Assembly (NCBI GenBank): GCA_964491265.1
Contig: CAZBFP010000007.1
Coordinates: forward strand, 62,001-126,000
From: JBBAGC01 sp964491265
GTDB taxonomy: Bacteria; Spirochaetota; UBA4802; UBA5550
Length of the DNA stretch: 64,000 bases
Direction: 5' to 3'
Shown here: positions 1 to 8,614 of the stretch, one piece after another
Layout of the letters: every line of letters starts with the position of its first letter
Position numbering within the stretch: position 1 is the stretch's first letter
The notes under the pieces: generated by a model
Told to the model about the DNA's origin: nothing
The model's database searches: none
What the model saw: the letters and a program-made list of their open reading frames with translations, nothing else
Translations under genes and position numbers: made by a program

Positions 1-222
1 AGCGTTGATATTACAGGTGAAAATCCGGATAAGTTCACTACGAATTTTCTTTCATTATATTCACCTTTGCCATTTTATATTGCACCTGGTGAAAATAAAG
101 AATTCAAGATTACTTTTTCACCCGGTTTTGACAAAGGGATGAAACTGGCGGAAATCAAATTTGTTAACAATGATACTAATGAGTCACCATTTATTCTTCT
201 GGTAAGAGGAAGAGGATTCTGA
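1..222 (+). CDS. C-terminal end of a choice-of-anchor D / ASH-type repeat protein (partial)
   Basis: An open frame runs from the first base to a TGA at 220-222 and gives 73 residues. The text reads as the end of an immunoglobulin-like ASH/choice-of-anchor-D domain: a short IAPGENKEFKITFSP stretch followed by FVNND and a closing LVRGRG. That pattern (proline/glycine turn, then strands ending in L-x-G-x-G) is typical of the last repeat of large secreted or surface proteins with such domains. The start and the rest of the protein lie outside the window. The exact family is an inference from a short fragment. Confidence 0.6.
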   Translation, partial: SVDITGENPDKFTTNFLSLYSPLPFYIAPGENKEFKITFSPGFDKGMKLAEIKFVNNDTNESPFILLVRGRGF

Positions 223-314
223 AACGGTTCCGGAACTGTATTCAGCCGGATACCGGTGTCTTTATCAGCTCGCAATAGTACTTAAAATTAATCTATAAGC
301 TAAGGGCGGCTCTT

Positions 315-2189
315 ATGTCAAATGAAGCTAACCTGGGGGGGAGGAAAAAATTATTTTTCCCAATCAGTTTAAAACTGGTAACAATGATTTTCAGCATAGT
401 CCTTGTTTCTCTCCTTTCTGTGACCATAGCAGCAACATATTTTTTCCGCAATGATAATAAAATCCGGGCCATGGAGGATACCCTCAACTACTCCACCCTT
501 ATTGCCGGGAAAGTAAATTCAGATCTAAATTCTATTCTGGAAAAAGGGAGGCTTGCAGCAATAATTCTTCAGGGGGGAAAATCTGCCGGTAATGTGAAAG
601 GGTTTGCTGAGATGATATTTGCCAGTGATCCGGATATGATATTTGCAGGGATAATGAAAAAGGATAATCCAGGGTCATTGCGGTTTATGCATAACAGCGG
701 TTATTTTTTGAAAAGAGGGATTACTGCTGATTTCAACACTGTAATTAAAGCGGAATATGGGGTTATATCCAGGTCCTTTGCCGGAGAGGATATTCTTTTT
801 AATCCTTCTTTTTATTTTAATGAACCTGTGATTGGATTATCTGTTCCCTATGACAGCAGCATAACCGGTACTGTTATTATTATTTTCTACTCAATGGATA
901 AAATTCTGGAGTCTATTTCCACAGGGGGTGTAATAGAAAGCTTTATCGTTTCAGGGAAGGGGGATCTGATTGCCCACAGGGATATGGATCTTGTTAAATC
1001 TAAAACTAACTACCAGTCTATGCCTGTCATCAGGATGATGATGACAAATCCTAATCCGAATGCCCAGACCTCTTTTAAAGATGACAGCGGCGTGAGTTTT
1101 CTTGGAGCATTCAGCAGGACCCGATTTTCTGATGCTGCAGTCATATCTATGGTTAATGAAGAGACTGCCTTTGCAATGGTTTATAAAATCCAGAAAATCG
1201 TCATTTGGCTTACCGGGATTGTTCTTTCGATCTCATTTTTAATAAATTATTTTTTTTCCCGGTCATTGAGTAATCCCATTACCAGGCTTACCCGTGCATC
1301 TGATGAAATTAAAAAGGGGCATTATGATATAGAAATCTCATCAGAATCAAGGGATGAAATAGGTATCCTTACAGATTCTTTTCAGGATATGGCTAGAGGA
1401 CTTGCTGAAAGGGAGAATATAAAAACGGCCTTTGGTAAATTCGTCAATAAGCAGATTGCAGAACTGGTTATGAAAGGGGAGGTGAAGCTTGGAGGTGAGA
1501 AGAAAGATGTGGTGGTTTTATTTTCCGATATCCGGTCATTTACTGAAATGGCTGAAACAATGGAACCTGAAGAGGTAGTGGAATTTCTGAATCAGTATAT
1601 GACACGCATGGTGCGCTGTATAACCAAAAGTAAAGGGTTTGTGGATAAATATATTGGTGACGCAATTATGGCAGTCTGGGGAGCCCCTGTGAGTACAGGT
1701 AATGACGCATTTTATGCAATTAATGCAGCACTTATGATGAGACAGGAATTATCTGATTTTAACAGGGAAAGATTTGAGAAAGGTAAAAATCATGTTCATA
1801 TCGGCTGCGGAATTCATTGCGGCCCTGTTCTTTCCGGACAGATAGGATCAGAGGACAGGATGGAATATACTGTTATTGGTGATACAGTAAATATTGCATC
1901 ACGTATAGAAGCATTAAATAAAGCCTTTGCAACAGATATACTTATAACAGAGGAGACCGCCCGCAGGGTCACAGGTATTTTCAGACTTGAACCGATGCAG
2001 ATGATTAAGGTTAAAGGGAAAAGTGATCCGATGCAGATCTACGCGGTTCTGGGGCGTAAGGCCGATCATGATACACCTGGAAATACAATAGAACTTAGAA
2101 AACTGATAGGAACAGAGGGATTCCTGAAACAGAAAGGGGGTAATTTTACCGCTCCGGTTAAAGAGGAGAAATATGAAGTCCTGGACTAG
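315..2189 (+). CDS. Membrane-bound class III adenylate/guanylate cyclase with HAMP domain
   Basis: The 624-residue protein should make cAMP (or cGMP) from the nucleoside triphosphate at the inner membrane in response to a periplasmic signal. It has a helix at about 19-44, a periplasmic sensor region (Cache-like by size and position) to about 290, a second helix at about 294-315, a HAMP linker and a class III catalytic domain at about 395-590. Metal-binding aspartates are visible at about 405 (FSDIRSF) and 449 (KYIGDAIMAVWG), and the GDTVNIASRIE motif follows. The last 40 residues are an extension. The stop overlaps the next gene by 17 bases, so translation is probably coupled. Substrate choice between ATP and GTP is not settled by reading. 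Confidence 0.93.
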   Translation: MSNEANLGGRKKLFFPISLKLVTMIFSIVLVSLLSVTIAATYFFRNDNKIRAMEDTLNYSTLIAGKVNSDLNSILEKGRLAAIILQGGKSAGNVKGFAEMIFASDPDMIFAGIMKKDNPGSLRFMHNSGYFLKRGITADFNTVIKAEYGVISRSFAGEDILFNPSFYFNEPVIGLSVPYDSSITGTVIIIFYSMDKILESISTGGVIESFIVSGKGDLIAHRDMDLVKSKTNYQSMPVIRMMMTNPNPNAQTSFKDDSGVSFLGAFSRTRFSDAAVISMVNEETAFAMVYKIQKIVIWLTGIVLSISFLINYFFSRSLSNPITRLTRASDEIKKGHYDIEISSESRDEIGILTDSFQDMARGLAERENIKTAFGKFVNKQIAELVMKGEVKLGGEKKDVVVLFSDIRSFTEMAETMEPEEVVEFLNQYMTRMVRCITKSKGFVDKYIGDAIMAVWGAPVSTGNDAFYAINAALMMRQELSDFNRERFEKGKNHVHIGCGIHCGPVLSGQIGSEDRMEYTVIGDTVNIASRIEALNKAFATDILITEETARRVTGIFRLEPMQMIKVKGKSDPMQIYAVLGRKADHDTPGNTIELRKLIGTEGFLKQKGGNFTAPVKEEKYEVLD

Positions 2190-4245
2190 CATAGTTCTTG
2201 TTCTGAGTCTTTCCCTGGCCGGATTCAGTTCTTATTTTCTCTACAGGGAGCTGACATCCCGTATTGAAAAAACAGGTGAGGATGCAATCGGGACAATTAC
2301 TTTTAAAAAGAGAAGTGCTTCACGAAGATATAATGATACAATTGTATGGGAGGAGATTGAAGAGGAGTCGGAAATATACAACTATGACGCTATCCGTACA
2401 CTCGATTATTCTGCTGCAGTAATAAACCTGAAAAACGGCACAGCCATTGAACTTGCTGAAAATACAATGCTCATTGTTGTTCTTGATGACACCGGTGTGA
2501 ATATTAATTTTGACCGTGGGGGGATTTCTGCGAGAACAGGCGCAGGCGATCAGGGGCTGGTAAGGCTTAATTCCAGCGATGCTTCAATATCTTTCACCGG
2601 AGGGGATATTTCTCTAAACAGAGGGGATTCAGGTATGGATATTCAGGTGAATTCAGGTAATGCTGAAGTTTCAGCATCTGGTGAAAATATTGATCTTTCA
2701 TCTGACACGGTTTTTTCCCTGAGAAATGGTAAAACAGAATTCAGGGAGGGGCGGCTTATACCGCTCTTTCCGAAAAATAATGGAGTGATTGTAACTTTTG
2801 GCTCCAGGGCTCTCTTCGATTTGTCCTGGGAAAGCGATATGGAGGGTGACATTAAGATTGAATTATCACGTAACAGTTCCTTTTCTCCGGTATTGACCTC
2901 GTATAATACAAAAAGCAGAAATGTAAGAGTAAGCCAGGGTGAAGGGAACTATTACTGGAGACTTGTTAAAGGGGATGTAACAAGTATACCCGCCCGGTTT
3001 TCTGTTGCTGCAGACAGAAGGCCGAAGCTTCTTGCACCGCAGAACAACCGGAAAGTTGCAATGATAGAGGGATCGGATATGGTTTCATTTCGCTGGGAAA
3101 AGAGTGATCTGGCCTCATCGTATGAAGTAACAGTGGCTTCAGACAGTCAAATGACAGATATTGTTCTGAAGCTTGCTTCAAGAGTGAATTCCATATCAAC
3201 AGATCAGCTTAAGCCTGGACAATACTACTGGAAAGTAAGGAGCATCTATCCTGAGCAGGTTGCTGCTGAAGGGGCCGAGTCTTCTCAGGGGAGGTTTACT
3301 CTTGAACGAAGCGTCTTCGCCCTGGCAAAGCCTGTACCTCTTAATCAGGGGGCGGTAACTACAGCAGGGCCGTTCCGGTTAGGCTGGACCGGTGTTCCCG
3401 GAGGGAAGTCGTACCGTATCGAAATATCTTCAGATAAAGATTTCCGGAATATTATTACTTCTGCTGAGTCGGATAAAACATTCATTCACATTAATGAAGT
3501 TCTATCTCCAGGCAGATATTACTGGAGAGTAGGGGCGTTTAGGGGTGACCTTGTTTCTGCTTTCTCTGATACTGCGGTTCAGGAGATAATAAATCCGCTT
3601 GATATTATCCCGCTTTCTCCGGCTGCCGGAGCTGTAATTGTCCCCGGTATAGAAAGTATAAGATTTGCCTGGAGAGATCCCAACAGGGGCGGGAAATATC
3701 TCTTCGAATTATCTGAAGACAGGGATTTTGTTCCAAAGAAAATTGTCCGGGAGGCGGACTTACCCTCTGCGGATGTAAAAAATCCGGGGCCCGGTGTTTA
3801 TTTCTGGAGAGTAATACTGCAGGGGGAAGGGGGTAAATTCCTGGCAGGGAGTCCTGTGCAGAATTTTTCTGTGCCGCGTATACTTACAGCTCCTCAGCCC
3901 CTTTCTCCTGACAATAATGAAAAGGTGATGCCCCTTGTAAAAAGGAAGCTCAGGTTTGAATGGGTAAGGTCAGCAGAGGCTGATGAATATGAGGTGGAAA
4001 TTTTCCAGCGCATTGCCGGTGCTGAAAGGTCATTAAGTATTTTTTCATCTAAAGCCGGGTATCTTGAAATAACCAATGTGTCAATATTCGGCCCCGGCAA
4101 TTACAGCTGGGTAGTAAGGGCGAAAAAACTGAGCAGGGGGAGGATTACAGGTTATGTTGAGTCTGAAAGATTTTTCTTCGAAGTCCGGGAACCGGATATT
4201 CTTCCTCCGCCTGTAGTGAAAAAACCAGAAATTATTTTTTATTAG
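2173..4245 (+). CDS. FecR-domain protein with tandem Fn3-like repeats
   Basis: This is a 690-residue exported or membrane-anchored protein with an N-terminal hydrophobic helix (about 5-25). Residues from about 45 to 150 look like a FecR domain (NYDAIRTLDYSAAVINLKNG followed by short beta repeats). Five later modules each end in a G-x-Y-x-W-x-V/L motif near residues 257, 348, 446, 539 and 641, a period of roughly 95, as in fibronectin type III-like repeats. The end is proline-rich (PPPVVKKP). It begins inside the cyclase gene and is followed 11 bases later by a barrel protein. A role linking envelope state to the cyclase is inferred from position only. Confidence 0.8.
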   Translation: MKSWTSIVLVLSLSLAGFSSYFLYRELTSRIEKTGEDAIGTITFKKRSASRRYNDTIVWEEIEEESEIYNYDAIRTLDYSAAVINLKNGTAIELAENTMLIVVLDDTGVNINFDRGGISARTGAGDQGLVRLNSSDASISFTGGDISLNRGDSGMDIQVNSGNAEVSASGENIDLSSDTVFSLRNGKTEFREGRLIPLFPKNNGVIVTFGSRALFDLSWESDMEGDIKIELSRNSSFSPVLTSYNTKSRNVRVSQGEGNYYWRLVKGDVTSIPARFSVAADRRPKLLAPQNNRKVAMIEGSDMVSFRWEKSDLASSYEVTVASDSQMTDIVLKLASRVNSISTDQLKPGQYYWKVRSIYPEQVAAEGAESSQGRFTLERSVFALAKPVPLNQGAVTTAGPFRLGWTGVPGGKSYRIEISSDKDFRNIITSAESDKTFIHINEVLSPGRYYWRVGAFRGDLVSAFSDTAVQEIINPLDIIPLSPAAGAVIVPGIESIRFAWRDPNRGGKYLFELSEDRDFVPKKIVREADLPSADVKNPGPGVYFWRVILQGEGGKFLAGSPVQNFSVPRILTAPQPLSPDNNEKVMPLVKRKLRFEWVRSAEADEYEVEIFQRIAGAERSLSIFSSKAGYLEITNVSIFGPGNYSWVVRAKKLSRGRITGYVESERFFFEVREPDILPPPVVKKPEIIFY

Positions 4246-4256
4246 GCGGCCGAAGA

Positions 4257-5330
4257 ATGAGATCGTGCTCATTAATTATATTATTAGTTGTTATTACAAC
4301 GCTCACATGGGCTGATTCCAGGCGCAGACTTACCTGGGAACCTGTATCCGGAGCCGGGGGATACTATCTGCAAATCAGGGATTCGGCAGGTATAATTATT
4401 TCTGAAGTTACTGTTAAAGAAAATTTTCATGAAATTACTGATCTTCAGTCAGGGAATTATTCATTCAGAGTTGCCACTGTTAATCTGCTGAATCAGAAGG
4501 GGGAGAGTTCCCCCTGGATAAATTTCACTATTGAAAAACTAATTGTTCCTGAAGTGCATTCAGCTTCAATTCGGCAGCTTGTTGCTTCTGCAATAAGCAG
4601 AGATATTGTAGTAAAGGGTAATAATTTTAACAGATCAAGCAGGTTCTTTCTGCGGAGTTCCGGCGGTGATATCCCGGTAACGGCTGTAAATGTCAAATCG
4701 GAGAGAGAGGTTTATCTGGCTATTAAGACTGATGCGGGAATGGCCGGTTTATATGACCTGGTAGTGGTAAACAGAGGGGGAGCAGAAGCTGTATTATCGA
4801 AAGCCTTCAGGGTAGTGGAGAAAAAAGTCATTGAACAGAATTTTTTTCTGGCAGTTGCATATTCGGTTAATGTCCCAATCGGTGCATGGAGCGAATATTT
4901 CTCACCTTCCTTTACCGGAGCTTCATTATATTTTCAGATCCCCTTTTTTTTATCAGGCTCTGCGCAGTATTATTTTGAAACAGAACTTGATGTAGTGAGG
5001 TATAATATTACAGGGTCAACAACGGCGAGTTCATTCACCTTTATCTCCTCAGGTGCGGGCATTTCTTTTTACTATTTATTAAAGAATCCTGTTCATGTAT
5101 TTGTAAAAGTTCTGGCTGGCCCGGTTTATAATATGATTGAAATGGAGGGAGGCAGCATTGAGAAGAGGAGTAGTTCTGTTGATCTTTATGCTTCTGCAGG
5201 TGCGGGCGTACGATATTTCCTAACAGATAATTTTTTTCTGGAACCTGCATTTTACTGGAGAACCGTTTTTATGGCAGAGGAGTTTTTGCATCATTCAGAA
5301 ATTTCTTTATATGCGGGTGTGAGGTTCTGA
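4257..5330 (+). CDS. Secreted Fn3 / IPT-TIG / outer-membrane beta-barrel protein
   Basis: The 357-residue product opens with a signal peptide (MRSCSLIILLVVITTLTWA). Residues about 22-95 resemble the Fn3-like modules of the gene before it (LTWEPVSGAGGYYLQI). Residues about 100-185 look like an IPT/TIG domain (IVVKGNNFNRSS ... GLYDLVVVNRGG). From about 195 the sequence alternates polar and aromatic residues and closes on a terminal phenylalanine (LYAGVRF), as outer-membrane barrels recognised by the BAM machinery do. It is the third gene of a run with the cyclase and FecR protein and probably provides the outer-membrane part. The function of the three-gene set is not known to me. Confidence 0.75.
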   Translation: MRSCSLIILLVVITTLTWADSRRRLTWEPVSGAGGYYLQIRDSAGIIISEVTVKENFHEITDLQSGNYSFRVATVNLLNQKGESSPWINFTIEKLIVPEVHSASIRQLVASAISRDIVVKGNNFNRSSRFFLRSSGGDIPVTAVNVKSEREVYLAIKTDAGMAGLYDLVVVNRGGAEAVLSKAFRVVEKKVIEQNFFLAVAYSVNVPIGAWSEYFSPSFTGASLYFQIPFFLSGSAQYYFETELDVVRYNITGSTTASSFTFISSGAGISFYYLLKNPVHVFVKVLAGPVYNMIEMEGGSIEKRSSSVDLYASAGAGVRYFLTDNFFLEPAFYWRTVFMAEEFLHHSEISLYAGVRF

Positions 5331-5543
5331 TGAGCATCAGCAGTGGGGTGGTGCAGGAACCATCAATTTTTTTTATTAATAATACACCATATTCCGGTTT
5401 TTAAAGTGACCGGAAAAACCATAACTGATACTATGCCTTATAATATGGGTTTTGCCATGTTATAAATAAAACTGCATATTTTTTAAGGGGAGACAATATT
5501 GTGACTTAGAGGGGATTGCGGTAAAAATAACGAGGGAACATAT

Positions 5544-6395
5544 ATGGATCAAAACGATTTACAGAAAACAAAAGAGATGATGGAGGATTTTTTAAAAAAT
5601 CCTCAGATGAAAATGATGGTTATTATTGGAGCTCTGCTGATTGCACTTCTAATGCTTAAGCCCTGGGCTCAGATTGGAGCTGGTGAAAGAGGGGTTGTTT
5701 TGAATTTTGGTGCGGTTAAAGAGACTGTGCTTAATGAAGGGCTCCATTTCCGGGTTCCGGTGCAGCAGCAGATAATTATTCTTGATGTTAAGGTGCAGAA
5801 GGCTACAAGTATAGCTCCGGCCGCTTCAAAGGATCTGCAGGATGTCTCATCAGAAGTGGTATTAAATTTTCATATAATACCTGATAGGGCTAATAAACTG
5901 TATCAGAGTCTGGGTATTCATTTTAAGGAGAGAATTATTGATCCGGCGATTCAGGAGGTAGTTAAGGCTGTTACTGCTGAGTATACTGCAGAGGAGCTGA
6001 TTACAAAGCGGCCTGCAGTAAGTGAGTCAATGAGGGTTAATCTTCAGCAGAGGCTTCTCCCTCATGATATAGCTGTTGATGCTTTTTCAATTGTCTCTTT
6101 CAGTTTCTCTCCGGTCTTCACTGAGGCGATTGAAGCGAAACAGACTGCTGAGCAGCATGCTCTTAAGGCTGCCAGAGATCTTGACAGAATTAAAATCGAA
6201 GCAGAGCAGAAGATTACTGCAGCAAGGGCTGAGGCTGAATCTCTGCGTCTCCAGAGAGCAAATATTTCAAGGGATCTTCTTGAGCTTCGAAAGATTGAGG
6301 CTAACCTGAAAGCTATTGAAAAATGGAACGGTGTATTGCCTAATGTTAACAGCGGTGCAATGCCTTTTATTGATGTATCCAATTTCAGTAAATAA
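5544..6395 (+). CDS. Prohibitin/Band 7 (SPFH) family membrane protein
   Basis: The 283-residue protein has a single N-terminal membrane helix (about 23-42) and then an SPFH domain (GAGERGVVLNFGAV ... EGLHFRVP ... LDVKVQKATS) followed by a charged alpha-helical tail rich in Ala, Glu and Lys (about 195-260). This is the layout of prohibitin-like proteins, which form large rings on the membrane and affect protease access or lipid organisation. The start is supported by GAGGGAACATAT before ATG. The last codons (FSK, stop) lie at the edge of a palindromic repeat that follows the gene, so the natural C-terminus may once have been longer. Confidence 0.88.
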   Translation: MDQNDLQKTKEMMEDFLKNPQMKMMVIIGALLIALLMLKPWAQIGAGERGVVLNFGAVKETVLNEGLHFRVPVQQQIIILDVKVQKATSIAPAASKDLQDVSSEVVLNFHIIPDRANKLYQSLGIHFKERIIDPAIQEVVKAVTAEYTAEELITKRPAVSESMRVNLQQRLLPHDIAVDAFSIVSFSFSPVFTEAIEAKQTAEQHALKAARDLDRIKIEAEQKITAARAEAESLRLQRANISRDLLELRKIEANLKAIEKWNGVLPNVNSGAMPFIDVSNFSK

Positions 6396-6402
6396 ACCTG
6401 TT

Positions 6403-6638
6403 CGTGTAATTATGCTATTCCTCATATCTGGGCTGTCTCAAAAGTCAGATTTTCGGGGATTTGTCATTCCGGTTTTGCAATTTCAATTATTGCAAATACC
6501 TGAATCTCCTGATTAAATCAGGCCTAAGAGATACCGGCATTACGCTACGCTACAGCCGGTATGACAAGGAAATTACTTTTTGGACAGCCCCGATATGAGA
6601 GCATTTTATTTCAAATAAAAGTTAAGGAATTAACATTG
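6403..6638 (+). repeat. Palindromic mobile element (family A) carrying a nested hairpin
   Basis: The right end matches family A (GAGCATTTTATTTCAAATAAA, then AAGGAATTAACATTG). The usual GC-rich centre is replaced by a hairpin at about 6430-6591 with arms GGGCTGTCTCAAAAG and CTTTTTGGACAGCCC. Sequences AAACCTGTT (6394-6402) and AAGCCTGTT (6639-6647) flank it and match at 8 of 9 bases, a possible target duplication. The same hairpin recurs near 59132-59293. Confidence 0.7.
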
Positions 6639-6686
6639 AAGCCTGTTGGAGAATTAAAGTAATCATTAACAGACTGAAAATTAAAA

Positions 6687-6714
6687 TTAAGGGGGCTTTA
6701 GACAGCCCCCTTAA
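6687..6714. terminator. Bidirectional rho-independent terminator
   Basis: TTAAGGGGGCT (6687-6697) pairs perfectly with AGCCCCCTTAA (6704-6714) around a 6-base loop, with T- and A-rich flanks. It lies between the convergent Band 7 gene and the vWA gene ending at 6720 and could serve both. Confidence 0.8.
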
Positions 6715-6719
6715 TGCTT

Positions 6720-7766
6720 TTAAAAACCGATAAAAAAACCATTATTCTGTTTTGCAAGCCCTCTTAAAAAATTTACAGCCGTGGTGTCTGAATTTTCCCT
6801 GAATTCACGACCTATCCCCACAGTGAAAATTTTTCTGTCCCTGCTGTTCATTTTTTTTATTGATAATAGAAATTGATCAAGGGTCATTATCTTCTTTTTT
6901 AGTACATCCGGTTCTCCGTCACTAAAAAGTATTATCCCCTCAGCAGATGCGTAACGGCTTGAGTTGAGCACAAATTCCAGGGCCTGCTTGGTGGGTGTAT
7001 CATGATATGCTTTCATGCAGGAAAGCTTCTGATAAAAATAGTATTTATCATCTTCACTTTGCAGCGGTTTAGGTTCACCTTCGAAAAACCCGTATTTGTA
7101 GCACATGAGAGATTCATTGTCGTATGCATCATCTCTTCTTGAGTATGATAAACATTGAGGGTCCGGTGATGGTTTGATTGCAAAGTCTTTGCATAGTTTA
7201 GAATCAATATTCTCTTCAAAAGCGGGGAAAAAAACTATATCTATTTTATAATTCTGATCCATTGATGCAATGTACATTTTTATTGCTGCCTTAACCTGAG
7301 AAAGGCGGTCTTCATTGTCATCATTCCTGTCCGGGGCCATACTTCCCGATAAATCAACAAGCATAACAACAGATTTAGGTATCTGAAATGCCATAACACT
7401 TTTTTCTCCGGATGATGAAGGGAATTCAACTTTCAGATTTTTTATTGAATCAATGGTGTTGTTTATTTCACTTATATTCTGCCGGAATAGTGATGCTATA
7501 CTGATAAATTTTTCGTAAGCAGTTTTCCCATCAGGTTTAATATTCTGAATATCCTCACGTGCTTTTATCAGTTCATCTCTGGTTATTATCAGCTCAGATG
7601 TTGTTGTCATTAATTCCGATTTTATATCCTGACACGATTCATTTTCAATCCCGATTTTCTGTGTAAGAAGAACAACCATAATAACCATAACCGCTCCAAG
7701 CGCACCGGTCATAACATCGAGCATTGATAGATTGAATATGTTGAAATTTCTGTCAATTTTTCTCAT
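6720..7766 (-). CDS. ExbD/MotB-like membrane helix fused to a von Willebrand factor A domain
   Basis: The 348-residue protein has one N-terminal helix (about 12-35) reading SMLDVMTGALGAVMVIMVVLL. Its Asp (about residue 17) sits where ExbD/TolR carry the proton-accepting Asp in F-I-D-V-M-L. A short coiled stretch (about 45-100) follows, then a vWA domain with an intact MIDAS motif (LVDLSGSMAPD), a Thr (DTPTKQALEFVL) and a later Asp (ILFSDGEPD). It sits 14 bases after an ExbB/MotA-like gene on the same strand, so it is most likely the partner subunit of a proton-driven complex. The vWA domain would replace the usual periplasmic peptidoglycan- or TonB-binding part. That functional reading is inference. 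Confidence 0.8.
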   Translation of the reverse strand: MRKIDRNFNIFNLSMLDVMTGALGAVMVIMVVLLTQKIGIENESCQDIKSELMTTTSELIITRDELIKAREDIQNIKPDGKTAYEKFISIASLFRQNISEINNTIDSIKNLKVEFPSSSGEKSVMAFQIPKSVVMLVDLSGSMAPDRNDDNEDRLSQVKAAIKMYIASMDQNYKIDIVFFPAFEENIDSKLCKDFAIKPSPDPQCLSYSRRDDAYDNESLMCYKYGFFEGEPKPLQSEDDKYYFYQKLSCMKAYHDTPTKQALEFVLNSSRYASAEGIILFSDGEPDVLKKKIMTLDQFLLSIKKMNSRDRKIFTVGIGREFRENSDTTAVNFLRGLAKQNNGFFIGF

Positions 7767-7780
7767 CTATTTGGCTGCCA

Positions 7781-8614
7781 TTATTTATCTGAATTATCTG
7801 AAGAGAGCCGGTTTATGAAATTATTGAGGACATAACGGGCGCTGTTATTGAGCGCCTCTTCCTCATGTTTCTGAACCAGGTGTATAAGGAAAACCAGTAT
7901 AGCTGTGTGAATAAGTGCAATAATAGTTGTTCCAAATGCGAATCCCAGATCAAGGGTGAGAGCGCGAAATTGAGCAACCTTGTCCATATGCGCACCCATG
8001 AATTTTACAATATCGAGTTTACTTAGTGCCGCAGAGATTCCAATCACTGTTCCGATAAATCCGAATGTGGGAATTGCCCAGATTATGTACCGTAAAAAGG
8101 AATATCGGAGTTCCAGCCTGTGAATGTGCAGGTCAAGAGCACTGTTGAGCACTGAAAGGGTATCACTGACTGAGTGTGATTTCAAATATTGTATTGTACA
8201 TGTGTCAATGAGGTCCGGCAGGAATGCGTCTGCACGGATTGTAACATTATTTACACTGGTTCGTATTATCTCAATTTCTCTGTCATTTGACAAAACAGTA
8301 TTTTTATCTTCAGGAAGAAATCCTGATGCTTTTAAAAATACATTCTCTTCATGGCTGCTCAGCCATCTAATCCATATCTGGGCAAGTCCGATAAAGAAAA
8401 AGAGATTCATGAGATTCTGAAGAGAAAATGGATAATGACTGGCACTCTGGTAACCCAGCAGCAGCTCTCCAAAAGGGGTGTCCCCTGCTAATTCGGTTAT
8501 AGCAGTAATTGCAATAATAGATGTAAACACTGCTATTAGCAGTGCAAGCCAGTTTCTTCTGGTATAATTCATTTTAGCAGGCCCTCCATGTTTTACTAAC
8601 GTCGGGGTACACAT
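7781..8614 (-). CDS. MotA/TolQ/ExbB family proton channel protein
   Basis: This 277-residue membrane protein has four hydrophobic segments (about 22-44, 62-85, 180-205 and 220-245). Helix three carries the family signature (IPTFGFIGTVIGISAAL) and helix four the small-residue face (GFAFGTTIIALIHTAILVF). Such proteins form pentamers around an ExbD/MotB dimer and convert proton flow into movement. Its start overlaps the end of the upstream barrel gene by 19 bases, and its stop is close to the vWA gene, so the three genes form one transcription unit. RBS-like GGAGGG precedes an in-frame ATG (MNYTRRNW, base 8572), which could be the true start. Confidence 0.85.
   Translation of the reverse strand: MCTPTLVKHGGPAKMNYTRRNWLALLIAVFTSIIAITAITELAGDTPFGELLLGYQSASHYPFSLQNLMNLFFFIGLAQIWIRWLSSHEENVFLKASGFLPEDKNTVLSNDREIEIIRTSVNNVTIRADAFLPDLIDTCTIQYLKSHSVSDTLSVLNSALDLHIHRLELRYSFLRYIIWAIPTFGFIGTVIGISAALSKLDIVKFMGAHMDKVAQFRALTLDLGFAFGTTIIALIHTAILVFLIHLVQKHEEEALNNSARYVLNNFINRLSSDNSDK

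Noticed and set aside
6720..8614. Zorya-type defence system (ZorAB)
   Set aside because: The channel protein lacks the long cytoplasmic tail of ZorA, the partner has a vWA domain instead of an OmpA-like domain, and no ZorC/D/E-like gene is present.
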